Source of the DNA: Chishuiella changwenlii
GTDB taxonomy: Bacteria > Bacteroidota > Bacteroidia > Flavobacteriales > Weeksellaceae
Direction: 5' to 3'
DNA: 64,000 bases
Assembly: GCF_900142565.1 (NCBI RefSeq)
Contig: NZ_FRBH01000011.1
Coordinates: forward strand, 1-64,000
The position numbers and the translations under genes are program-made. Positions 51,250 through 61,200 of the stretch are shown here, one piece after another; the first letter of the stretch is position 1, and each line of letters begins with the position of its first letter. Below the pieces are notes generated by a model that was given only the letters and a program-made list of their open reading frames with translations, made no database searches and was not told the DNA's origin.

Positions 51250-52473
51250 ATGAAAAACTTCTTCAAATATACATCAATTGCTTTACTTAGCTCGGGTATT
51301 TTTTTCGGCTTTGTATCAACTACATCTGCACAAGTAAAATCAAATTTAAATCAGCATTCTTCAACAGATATTATTGTTGGAGCAGAAAACACAAAAGCTT
51401 ATTTAAAATTACTAAAAAATAAAAAAGTTGGATTGATTTCTAATCAAACTGGAATTGTAAAAGAGGGAAATAAAACCATTCATACATTAGACTTATTACT
51501 TCAAAATGATATAAATGTGGTTAAACTTTTTTCTCCTGAACATGGTTTTCGTGGAAATGCTGATGCAGGTGCAAAAGTAAAATCTGGTGTTGATGATAAA
51601 ACAGGATTACCTATTATTTCTTTATATGGCGACAACAAGAAACCTAAAACAAATCAAATTGCTGATTTAGATATTCTTGTTTTTGATATGCAAGATGTTG
51701 GTGCAAGATTTTACACGTATATCTCTACTCTACATTATGTATTAGAAGCCGCAGCAGAGAATAATAAACAAGTTATTGTGCTAGATAGACCAAATCCAAA
51801 TGCACATTATGTTGATGGTCCTGTAATGAAAAATGAATTTAAATCTTTTGTTGGAATGCATAATGTTCCCATTGTTTATGGAATGACAATTGGTGAATAT
51901 GCAAATATGATTAATGGTGAAGGATGGCTAGAAAAGGGAATAAAAGCTAATTTAGAAGTTATTCCTTTACTAAACTACTCACACCAATCTAAATATGATT
52001 TACCTGTAAAACCTTCTCCTAACTTACCAAATGTACATGCTATAAACTTATATCCAAGTACATGTTTATTTGAAGGTACAAATGTGAATGAAGGTAGAGG
52101 AACAGATTTACAATTTCAGGTGTATGGTTCTCCTTACTTAAAAAATATGCCTTATCAATATACACCTATTTCTAAAGCTGGTGCAACTAGTCCTAAATTT
52201 AAGGATGAGGTTTGTTTTGGAGAAGACTTATCTAAAGTTGCTTATCAAAATGAAATTAACTTAGAATGGCTAATAAAGGCTTATAAAAATAATACGAAAC
52301 AACCTTTCTGGACTAAAAATGGTTCAAAATTATGGATTGATCAATTAGCTGGTACAGATGAATTGAGAAAACAAATAGAACAAGGTTGGACTGAAAAGCA
52401 AATAAAAGAAACTTGGAAAAATGATTTAGATAATTTCAAGTACATAAGAGCAAAATATTTGATATATAAATAA
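51250..52473 (+). CDS. namZ: DUF1343/NamZ exo-beta-N-acetylmuramidase
   Basis: This 407-residue protein has a signal peptide (residues 1-28). It has the DUF1343 hallmark segments GLISNQTGI, FSPEHGFRGNADAG, FDMQDVGARFYTYISTL and LDRPNPNAHYVDGPV. NamZ (GH171) releases MurNAc from peptidoglycan disaccharides, so it belongs to wall recycling, as does mpl upstream in the window. It is divergent from the LolC/E-like gene and has its own terminator. Confidence 0.92.
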   Translation: MKNFFKYTSIALLSSGIFFGFVSTTSAQVKSNLNQHSSTDIIVGAENTKAYLKLLKNKKVGLISNQTGIVKEGNKTIHTLDLLLQNDINVVKLFSPEHGFRGNADAGAKVKSGVDDKTGLPIISLYGDNKKPKTNQIADLDILVFDMQDVGARFYTYISTLHYVLEAAAENNKQVIVLDRPNPNAHYVDGPVMKNEFKSFVGMHNVPIVYGMTIGEYANMINGEGWLEKGIKANLEVIPLLNYSHQSKYDLPVKPSPNLPNVHAINLYPSTCLFEGTNVNEGRGTDLQFQVYGSPYLKNMPYQYTPISKAGATSPKFKDEVCFGEDLSKVAYQNEINLEWLIKAYKNNTKQPFWTKNGSKLWIDQLAGTDELRKQIEQGWTEKQIKETWKNDLDNFKYIRAKYLIYK

Positions 52474-52486
52474 ACATTTCAAACAT

Positions 52487-52513
52487 AAAAAGCTGACATA
52501 AACGTCAGCTTTT
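52487..52513 (+). terminator. Terminator of namZ
   Basis: AAAAGCTGAC and GTCAGCTTTT form a 10-bp stem followed by T-rich DNA. Confidence 0.8.
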
Positions 52514-52608
52514 ATTTTATTTAATAGTTTTATTATTCTTCGATAGGTTCAATGACATACAAGACTTAAACTAAATTTATCATTACATAATATTTAGTTT
52601 TGTCACAC

Positions 52609-52657
52609 AACTCATAACTCATAACTCATAACTCAAAACTCATAACTCAAAACTCCC
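52609..52657. repeat. Tandem heptamers AACTCAT
   Basis: Seven 7-bp units read AACTCAT x3, AACTCAA, AACTCAT, AACTCAA, AACTCCC, the last decayed, running up to the stop codon of the 179-residue gene. The complementary unit ATGAGTT resembles the GTTGTGA repeat at 19201. Confidence 0.9.
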
Positions 52658-53197
52658 CTACATACTTATAACAGGAAGTGGACACTCACCAATTGTGTAT
52701 TTATTATTTTCATCATCTTGTAAATAATCAACCTCTTTGGTTTTTCCTTTATAGATTAACTTGAATTTTTGACTTTGAAATTGATCTGACTTATCTGGAA
52801 TAATAGTCAAAATATTTTTATCTATTTTATACTTTCCATTAATATATTGAGCCGTTTCATTCCAAACCAAACTATATCCTTTTTCTTGCGCTTCTTTTTC
52901 TTTTATAGGATCATATTCTTTGCGCTCTATTATCATTCGCGCATTCTCACCTGACCAACCATATTCTACATAGGTTTTTGTTTGATTAATTAAAGCATCT
53001 TTTGTTTTTTCGGAATTATAAATATAACACTGCTCTTTATACATATCCGGTACTTTTGTTATTGGTGGAGGTGGAATTACTTTTGGAGCAGGTTTTATTT
53101 TTGGTGGTGGAGTTTTTGTCTTATTAGACTTCTTTTGTTGTGCAAAAGCGATACTACTGCAACTTAACAATGCAGTTATAATAATTAAACTCTTCAT
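52658..53197 (-). CDS. Secreted proline-rich protein, unknown
   Basis: This 179-residue protein has a signal peptide (cleaved near SIAFAQQ), a Lys/Pro-rich stretch (residues ~22-50: TKTPPPKIKPAPK, VIPPPPITK), then a compact domain with three Cys. No family is recognised. Its stop is adjacent to the heptamer repeat. Confidence 0.65.
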   Translation of the reverse strand: MKSLIIITALLSCSSIAFAQQKKSNKTKTPPPKIKPAPKVIPPPPITKVPDMYKEQCYIYNSEKTKDALINQTKTYVEYGWSGENARMIIERKEYDPIKEKEAQEKGYSLVWNETAQYINGKYKIDKNILTIIPDKSDQFQSQKFKLIYKGKTKEVDYLQDDENNKYTIGECPLPVISM

Positions 53198-53282
53198 ATT
53201 TTTATCTTTTTAAAGTTATTAAATCATATTCTTTTATGGTTATCACTTTCTCTAACAAATTAGAAACTCTAATTTATTACTC

Positions 53283-54182
53283 TTATATTCTACCTTGTTC
53301 TTTTAATTTCCAGTAACGTAAAAGTCCATTTACAGACATCCAAGTTGGATTCGCATATTCATAAACCTGAATTTCATCTGCTGATAAACCTTGGTCTTTG
53401 TATTTTTTTATAATATAATCTACAAAAATTGGTGTTATCTCTTCTGGTGATAATTTATCATCATACATAGGTTTCATGTAATTTGCCCAATCATCTAGTT
53501 CATTTTCCAATTGTGTAAAATGTTCTTCTACATTTTCATGTAAACCATAATGAGTTGGATAAATTCCTTTTGCATTTACTTTTCTTAGTTTATTTATTGA
53601 TTGTTTCCACAATTCTATATTAATATCTGGCGGTGGACATGGTGGTGCTACAGGTCCATTATTTATCTTAACACCTGCTACATCTCCTGTAAATATAACA
53701 TCGTCTAATACATAAGCATTGTGATGCACTGCATGTCCTGGTGTATAAATTGTTTGAAAAACAGTATCTCCAAATTCTACAGTTTGCCCATCTCCTAAAG
53801 GAACTAAATACTCCTCATCTATAGGTTTCATTTTTCCCCATAAACGATCCATACTATCACCGTAAATCATTTTTGCAGATTCCCATAATTTTTCTGGATT
53901 TTTTAGATGAGGTAAACCTACAGGGTGAACAAAGATTGTAGCACCATGTTCTGTAAATTTCCATGCAGCACCAGCATGATCAAAATGAATATGGGTAATT
54001 AAAATATTCTCAACATCAATTAAGTTAAAACCTAAATTTTCAATTCCTTTTTTTAAATTCTCAAAAGTAGAATATGGTCCTGGATCTACAAGAACTGGTC
54101 CTTGTTCTGTTTCGATAAGATACGTTGCAATGGATTCATTTCCATTCTGAAAATTAAGGTCAATTGTATGAATTTTTGGCAT
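53283..54182 (-). CDS. MBL-fold metallo-hydrolase
   Basis: This 299-residue metallo-beta-lactamase fold hydrolase has the zinc motif THIHFDHAG near 65-73, the following PGHAVHH and FTGDVAG, and the final ligand in YPTHYGLHEN. The substrate is unknown. It is divergent from the KAS III-like gene with about 150 bases of promoter DNA between them. Confidence 0.9.
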   Translation of the reverse strand: MPKIHTIDLNFQNGNESIATYLIETEQGPVLVDPGPYSTFENLKKGIENLGFNLIDVENILITHIHFDHAGAAWKFTEHGATIFVHPVGLPHLKNPEKLWESAKMIYGDSMDRLWGKMKPIDEEYLVPLGDGQTVEFGDTVFQTIYTPGHAVHHNAYVLDDVIFTGDVAGVKINNGPVAPPCPPPDINIELWKQSINKLRKVNAKGIYPTHYGLHENVEEHFTQLENELDDWANYMKPMYDDKLSPEEITPIFVDYIIKKYKDQGLSADEIQVYEYANPTWMSVNGLLRYWKLKEQGRI

Positions 54183-54334
54183 TTTTATCGTTTTTAATTG
54201 ATTAAATATACAAAATCTAAAATCAAATTATATCACAAAAATACAATGTCTTAAATTAATCAATATACCATTAAAGTTATTTTTCGTACATTTGGAGTAA
54301 GTACTATAAATATTAACCTCTAAAAAGTAAATGA

Positions 54335-55309
54335 ATGACACTAAATCATACTTTTTTTTACCATCCACCAACATTTGAAGACAATGAAGAAGTTATTACA
54401 GAATTCCAGAATAAAGGGATTTCTATGCAAAAAATTCAGAATTCATTGGGACGAAGCCGTCGATATTTAATTTCTGATTCAGTTAAAGAAAATACGCTAA
54501 CAATGGCTATTAATGCCGCCAGAGAAGTTTTAGAAAATAGTAAAATAACTATTTCAGAAATTGACATGATTGTTTTTGTTTCTGCTACGCCAGAGTATAA
54601 TATGCCAACAAATGCTATAAAAATACATGAAGCATTAGGAGCAAAAACAGAAACATTATGTTATGATATGAATGCGAATTGCATTGGTGGTTTTGTGGCT
54701 ATAGACCAAGTATCAAAATATTTAAATGGTTCCGCTTTTGCGAAAAAAGCTTTGGTTATTTGTACAGAAAAATTCTCCGATAAATCGGGTAAAGAAAATC
54801 CTATTATTACTTTTTGTTTTTCCGATTCTGCTTTAGCACTTATAATAGAAAAAGATGATTCTACTTCTGGTTTAGTAGATGTTATGTATCATACAGATTC
54901 TAGTTTTACAGATACAATTGTTTTTCCTCCACAAGGACATTCGTGCAGAACTGTAGAAGAAAAAATGTTTTGGGATTCTGATTTTGATGGAAGTGGAAGT
55001 GTAAATTTTGCTTTAAATACTATTGATACTTTTTTAAATCGAAATAAATTAAAAGTTGAAGATATAGATTTGTTTTTATTCTCTCAATTATCAATAAAAA
55101 ATATCAATACAATTGTTAATCATTACAATTTACCCGAAGAAAAAGCGCCTTTTTATGGAAGAGAATATGCTTACACGGGTTCTTCTAGCCCTTTAATGGC
55201 ATTTGATCAGTATAAGAAAAAGGTAAGACAACTAGAAAAAGGTGAAAATATACTTTTATGGACTTTGGGTGCAGGATACCAAGCAGGTTTAATGTTGTGG
55301 AAATATTAG
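54335..55309 (+). CDS. Ketoacyl-ACP synthase III-like protein, atypical
   Basis: This 324-residue thiolase-fold protein of the KAS III type has the catalytic Cys116 in MNANCIGGF. The segment that normally carries the His (HQAN) reads FSQLSIKNI and the one that normally carries the Asn (GNTS) reads YTGSSSP, so only the Cys of the triad is kept. It may perform acyl transfer without decarboxylation, or be non-enzymatic. The start ATG is at 54335; an ATG at 54331 is out of frame. Confidence 0.8.
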   Translation: MTLNHTFFYHPPTFEDNEEVITEFQNKGISMQKIQNSLGRSRRYLISDSVKENTLTMAINAAREVLENSKITISEIDMIVFVSATPEYNMPTNAIKIHEALGAKTETLCYDMNANCIGGFVAIDQVSKYLNGSAFAKKALVICTEKFSDKSGKENPIITFCFSDSALALIIEKDDSTSGLVDVMYHTDSSFTDTIVFPPQGHSCRTVEEKMFWDSDFDGSGSVNFALNTIDTFLNRNKLKVEDIDLFLFSQLSIKNINTIVNHYNLPEEKAPFYGREYAYTGSSSPLMAFDQYKKKVRQLEKGENILLWTLGAGYQAGLMLWKY

Positions 55310-55343
55310 GTTTACTAATTGTTCTAATGTTATAATTAATAAA

Positions 55344-55373
55344 AAAGCGTATAAAATATATTTTATACGCTTT
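55344..55373. terminator. Bidirectional terminator
   Basis: AAAGCGTATAAAAT (55344-55357) and ATTTTATACGCTTT (55360-55373) form a 14-bp stem with a two-base loop between convergent genes. Confidence 0.85.
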
Positions 55374-55395
55374 CATTTTATTTATAAAGTATTCG

Positions 55396-57288
55396 TTATT
55401 CAGATAACTCTAACCAACGAAATTCTTTTTCTTCTATTTCATCAACAACTTTTTGTAACTCATCTCCAATAGAAGCTATTTTGTCATAAGCTAAATCTGG
55501 AGCAGAAAGTAAGTTGGTTAATTCTTGTTTCTTTGCTTCTAAAAGTGGTAAGTTTTTATTGATTTCTTCTAACTCTCTTTTTTCATTAAAAGTAAGTTTA
55601 CGAGATTTTACTTCTATCGGCTTTTCTTTCACCTCAACTTTCTCTTCAATTTTTACTTCTTTCTCAACTTTTTTCTCTTCTTGTGTTTCAGGACGATTTT
55701 TATTCTCGATATAATACTCAGTATACGTTCCCATATAACGAGAAATTTTTCCTTCTCCCTCAAAAATCATTAATTCATTCACCACTTTATCCATAAAGTA
55801 ACGGTCGTGAGATACAACTAATAAACAACCTTGATAATCTTCTAAAAAGTTCTCTAAAACTGTTAAAGTAGGTAAATCTAAATCGTTTGTAGGCTCATCT
55901 AAAATTAAAAAGTTAGGGTTCTTATATAAAATTGCTAATAATTGTAAACGCTTCTTTTCTCCCCCACTTAATCTAGATATAAAAGTGTGTTGTTGTTCTG
56001 GTGTAAATAAAAACATTTCTAAGAATTGCTCTGCACGCATTTCTTTACCACTAGCAAGTGGAAAATAATCTGCAATGTCTTTTACAAATTCTATTACACG
56101 TTCGTCTTCTTTAAAGTTGATACCATCTTGTTTAAAATGACCAATATTTAATGTTTCACCACGTTCTATGTTTCCAGAATCTGCTTCTTCAATTCCTTCT
56201 AGCATTTTTAGAAAAGTTGTTTTACCAACTCCATTTTTTCCAACTAATCCTATTTTTCCACCACGTGCAAAAATATAAGAGAAGTCATCTAGAATTTTCT
56301 TTTGTCCAAAAGCTTTCGAAACATTTTCCATTTCAATAATCTTTTGTCCTAAACGCGTCATCACCATTTCCAACTTTACTTGTTGGTCAACAATTTTATG
56401 TTTTGCTACTTTCTCTGTATCATAAAAATCATCTATACGCGATTTAGATTTAGTTGTTCTCGCTTTTGGTTGACGTCGCATCCACTCTATCTCCTTTCTG
56501 TATAGATTTTTTGCTTTATCTATTGTCGCATTTTGATTTTCTATACGTAATGCTTTATTGGTAATATAAGTTTCGTAATTACCAGAATGTACGTATAACA
56601 TTTTGTCCTCCATTTCTAAAATTTTGGTACAAATAGCATCTAAGAAATAACGGTCGTGCGTAACAAGAATTAAAGTTTTATTTTCTTTGTTTAAGAAATA
56701 CTCCAACCATTCTACCATTTCTATATCTAAATGGTTTGTAGGCTCATCTAAGATTAATAGAACATATCCATTCTCAAAACTTAAATCGATTAAGAATTTA
56801 GCTAATGAAATTCGCTTTCTTTGTCCTCCAGATAGTTTACCAATTTTTTGATGAAGAAAATCTATTTTTAATTTAGATAGAATTTCTTTAATTGTTGGTT
56901 CTACTTTCCAAGCATCTAAAAGATCCATCTTTCCCATTAAATCTATTAATTCTGGATTTGTAGGATCATTTTCTATCATATTATCATATTGATGAACAAT
57001 ATCTAATACTTCGTTAGAATGATTAAAAATGTATTCTTCTCCTTTCAAATTATCGTCAAAATCATCACTTTGATCTAGCATTAAGATTTTTACACCTTTT
57101 CCTATTCTGACATCTCCAGAATCTGGTGTTTCTAATCCTGCTAATATTTTAAGTAAAGTAGATTTACCACTTCCGTTTTTTGCTACGAATGCAATTTGAT
57201 CACCCTCGTTAACATGAAAATTAACTTCATTAAAAAGTGTTCGGATTCCGTATGATTTGGTAAGATTTTCGACTGTAAGGAAATTCAT
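55396..57288 (-). CDS. uup: ABC-F ATPase, Uup-like
   Basis: This 630-residue protein with two tandem ABC domains has Walker A AKNGSGKST (residues ~36-44) and GKNGVGKTT (~345), signatures LSGGQRKR and LSGGEKKR, and two Walker B segments (LLILDEPTNHLD, LILDEPTNDLD). The linker is typical of ABC-F, with KARTTKSK. The C terminus (about 535-630) is a long Glu/Lys-rich coiled coil, the Uup feature. It has no membrane domain; the family acts on ribosomes or DNA. Single gene. Confidence 0.9.
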   Translation of the reverse strand: MNFLTVENLTKSYGIRTLFNEVNFHVNEGDQIAFVAKNGSGKSTLLKILAGLETPDSGDVRIGKGVKILMLDQSDDFDDNLKGEEYIFNHSNEVLDIVHQYDNMIENDPTNPELIDLMGKMDLLDAWKVEPTIKEILSKLKIDFLHQKIGKLSGGQRKRISLAKFLIDLSFENGYVLLILDEPTNHLDIEMVEWLEYFLNKENKTLILVTHDRYFLDAICTKILEMEDKMLYVHSGNYETYITNKALRIENQNATIDKAKNLYRKEIEWMRRQPKARTTKSKSRIDDFYDTEKVAKHKIVDQQVKLEMVMTRLGQKIIEMENVSKAFGQKKILDDFSYIFARGGKIGLVGKNGVGKTTFLKMLEGIEEADSGNIERGETLNIGHFKQDGINFKEDERVIEFVKDIADYFPLASGKEMRAEQFLEMFLFTPEQQHTFISRLSGGEKKRLQLLAILYKNPNFLILDEPTNDLDLPTLTVLENFLEDYQGCLLVVSHDRYFMDKVVNELMIFEGEGKISRYMGTYTEYYIENKNRPETQEEKKVEKEVKIEEKVEVKEKPIEVKSRKLTFNEKRELEEINKNLPLLEAKKQELTNLLSAPDLAYDKIASIGDELQKVVDEIEEKEFRWLELSE

Positions 57289-57369
57289 TGTCTTTTTTCT
57301 GCTTCTATTGTTAGAACAGCCCCAAAGATAATATAAAAAATCCTGATTCTTTGTAGAGTCAGGACTTCC

Positions 57370-57393
57370 AAAAAAATGCCAAATAAATTTGGC
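57370..57393 (-). terminator. Terminator of the 226-residue lipoprotein gene
   Basis: GCCAAAT (57378-57384) and ATTTGGC (57387-57393) form a stem with an A-run at 57370-57376 (U tract on the minus strand). Confidence 0.75.
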
Positions 57394-57413
57394 GCATAGT
57401 TCAATGTTTATTT

Positions 57414-58094
57414 TTAATATTTTTTATCGATTATCTCTAAAGTTTCGTTGACAGATTCTTTAATTAATTTCGATAAATTATCAGGAGTTAAGTTTTTAAT
57501 TTCTTGATCGATATACTTTGTTCCTCCTATAGTTTCGTTGTATTTTAATACTTTGTTCTTTAAATCTAAAATTGATAGATAAATATATGTTTTCGCGATA
57601 TACTCTTTTTTGTTATCTGGATTATAATCTAAACCAGACTTTACATTAATTACCAATAAATCGTTTTGAGTTATTTGCTTTTTTAATTCGTCGAATTTAA
57701 TTTCTTTCAGGTGTTTTTCTTCTATTAAATCTGTAGGAAGTTTTATTTGCTTCAACTCCTTCATCATTTCAAAATCGTACTTATTATCTTTTAAAATTTT
57801 GGCTGACTTATCTTTTACAGCTTGACAAACATCAAACTTCGAATTAACTTGTTTAAGCTCTTTTTCTATTGTGGCAGATGGAATTTCTGTTTCTAAATTT
57901 TGAGAATTGTGATTAAAGAAGCCTAAAGAGTCTATATTAACAACAACTGCTAATTTTTCTACAGGGACATCAAGAACATTTTCGTAAGTAGCAGTATTAT
58001 TTTCTGCTAAGTTTTCTTTTGTTTCTTTTTTTGATTCACACGATTGTAAAATAAAAACAAATAATGCGATAATTAGATAATAAGTATTTTTCAT
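57414..58094 (-). CDS. Lipoprotein, unknown
   Basis: This 226-residue protein has a lipoprotein signal with lipobox ILQSC (Cys about residue 19), followed by a Lys/Glu/Asn linker and a largely helical, charged domain. No family is recognised. It is a single gene with a terminator and is not obviously part of the T9SS operon to its right, which ends at its own terminator. Confidence 0.65.
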   Translation of the reverse strand: MKNTYYLIIALFVFILQSCESKKETKENLAENNTATYENVLDVPVEKLAVVVNIDSLGFFNHNSQNLETEIPSATIEKELKQVNSKFDVCQAVKDKSAKILKDNKYDFEMMKELKQIKLPTDLIEEKHLKEIKFDELKKQITQNDLLVINVKSGLDYNPDNKKEYIAKTYIYLSILDLKNKVLKYNETIGGTKYIDQEIKNLTPDNLSKLIKESVNETLEIIDKKY

Positions 58095-58206
58095 GGCGCA
58101 AGTACTTTATTTACTCAAAGTTAACTATTTATATGAGACTATATTAAAATATTTTAGAAAAAATTTCTTCCAATAAATTACAATATTCATGCCTATAATT
58201 TGAGAA

Positions 58207-58236
58207 TAAAAAAAGGCTTAGAATATCTAAGCCTTT
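58207..58236 (-). terminator. Terminator of the right-edge operon
   Basis: AAAGGCTTAGA (58212-58222) and TCTAAGCCTTT (58226-58236) form an 11-bp stem with loop ATA; the A-run 58207-58214 gives the U tract on the minus strand. Confidence 0.85.
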
Positions 58237-58260
58237 CTTATAAAACAATAGTACAAAAGT

Positions 58261-61200
58261 TTAATTTTTAATTAAAACTTTTTTTGACAATTTTGATCCA
58301 TTTACTAATTCAATCTGTACAATTAATACTTGTGCATTAAGATTTGTATTAATTGTTTTTTGAAGAGTATTTATATCAGTTACATTCTTGATAAGCTCTC
58401 CATTTAAATTGTAAATTTTAATTGTTTTTAATTTCTCTTTATTAGATTTTACAACAATAGAATTTCTTTCATTGTAAACTATAACATCTTTAAATTTCGT
58501 TAAATCTGAAGTATTTAAAGATTCATCATCAAATAAGATTTCGAAACGATTCTGATTATTTCCTTCATTAGCAACAAAATTATAATCTTGTTTAGTTAAA
58601 TCTACACCAGAATTAGTTTCACGATCTAATAAATAAACAGATTGTCCTGAAGCAAATAAACCACTTGTTTTAGATAACTTAATTGTGTAATTACCCATAG
58701 ATGGTAATTGTACAGCTAAATTAAAGCGATCGTTAGCATCAAATACATCACCTCTACCTTGGATAGACATTATTTTATCATCAAGAACAGAGAATATTCC
58801 GTAATCTGCCATAAAAGGTTCTGTATCAAAATCAGCATCTAATTCTTTAGTAGAACCATTTTTATAACCTACTAATGTAGAATTAATTGTGTTTGTATCA
58901 CTTTCTAATGTTAACCAGAATTTATCATCATCTACTGCAGATTCTTTTACTAGTGGCATAACTGCTGCTCTTACAAAATTATTTATAAATAGAGGAGTAA
59001 CTTGCAATTCATTTTTAACAATAAAACCTTGACCTACACCAATTAATGTATTATCAACAGAAGGATCATTCCAACCTAAGTTTCTATTATATGAATTCCA
59101 ATTACCAGAAACATATTTACCATTTACATTTGCTTGATTAGTTGACCAAGTAAACACATTAGAAACCGTGTTGTTATTTAACTGCATTAATTTAGTTAAA
59201 TCGATTGGTGAAGGATATGGATTACCTACTGCATTATAACCTTTATTACTTTTAATTAATATTTGTGCATAAACTTTGTTTAAAGGTGTTCCTTTAAATA
59301 TAGCTTCAAATACTCTTGCTTCTCCTTGCCCATACGTATTAAAATTATTTGGTGCAGCAAAAGAAATTGCTTCCATTGGATTAAATACATCTGTAGGTGT
59401 AACATTGTTTACCCAGTTGTTTTGAGCTTCAACAAATCGAGAAAATGTTGAAGGTAATGTATCTGGAGAAAGTGCTAAAATATTTTGGTTAGATACTGGT
59501 GAAGACCAATCCATTATATCTGATTTATAAATAGGTTTAGAATTAACCTTAAATGTTATATCCCCAATATTTGTTGCGGTATTATCATCTATTTGTACAA
59601 GATATGCTTCGTTCTCGAAAGTAACTTGATTTGAGTTATTAATTACGGCACCATAAATTGTATAAGTTGTACCAGTTTTAACAACAATATCAGTTTCAAA
59701 TGTTAATTTATTTGCTAATATATCGCCTTCGTAAGGTTCTCTTAAAATAGCATCTTTTGAGAAGTCTGGCATACCATTACTCCAAGTTCCATTTTCCCAA
59801 ACAGTTGTACTTGATGTATTAATCACAATTGATTTATTATATCCTAAAGACCCTACTTCTCCTGGAATTGGTAATAATAAATCTGCCGCTACATTATTAG
59901 TTGTAGATGTTATAGAACCTTCTGAAAGAGCATTAGAAGAAGTATAATCTAAATCTGCTGAGACATCTCCTACTTCAACAGTATATTCAAATCTTACTAT
60001 ATTATTTTCAACTCCTTTATAAATAGCATTTCTCTTTACATCACCTGTTTCTAATTCTAGAACTGGAGAACCTGTTACTAAAACATCTTGGTTAAAGCCT
60101 ACATTAATTTGGATAACTTCACCTACTCCATATGTTCCATCATTATTAGAAGAAGTTACTTCTATAACTCTTGGTGCAGGAGTATTTGAGATAGGAAGTG
60201 TTATTGTATCTTCTTTTGCTCCACCATCACCCGTATTTCCTAAATCGTTTACAACAATTACCAATTCATCTTCTGATGGATAATTAGAAGTTAAATTATA
60301 AGTTAATCCATTTAAAGCTGTATTGATAGCTTGTATTGTTCCTTCTGCTACAATTGTACTATCATCTATTCCACCTCCTGTTGTAAAAGTAAGACCTGTT
60401 ACTGTAGATAATGTTAGTTTTGATAATGAATTTACACTTAATGATATTTTTACATTATTTGATCCTGCATCAACATCACTAATTGAAATACCATTACTAT
60501 TAACAGTAGCAAAAACATACGAGTAATCCGTATTATCTACACTTGTTAATGAAGTCGTAATTGTAGGTGCATTATTTGTTGCAATTACAGAAAGTATTTT
60601 TGTGATCACATTCGTTTGATAATCTTGTCCTATTAACTGAAAAGAAACTGTTCTGTTATCAGTAGTTGGATTAGAAGAAGTATTTAAATAACCAACCGAA
60701 CGTAAGGCAGCTTGCCATTGTTGTACAGTCGAACTAGAAGAAGTTAATTCTAATTCTCCTAATGTTCCATCATATATACCAGACATATTTCCATATAAAG
60801 TTACATTTCCTATAAAAGAAAGCATATCTTCATCTGTTACTAAATTATCTGAAATCTTTATTTTTGCAGAAGTTATTGTTGGCGCATTGTCATAAACAAT
60901 TCTAATAGAAGGATCTATTACAACTGGTGTAGGATTTCCTGTTTCTGATTCTACAAAAGATGGTAACTCATCATCTGTTTCTAATGTTGGTGGTAAATTA
61001 AGTCGTGTTAATTTCATTAATTTTCCTCCATCTATTCCATTATCTCCATCTAAATAATAAATGGTATTGTTATCCGTAACAATACCCCATGGATATACAA
61101 AATCAGAAGATTTTGCTTTAGTATCATTTTCTACACTTAAAGCTGTTCCTGTTCCTACTCCGTTTGTATACTTAAAAATTCTATAATCAGAATTTGATCC

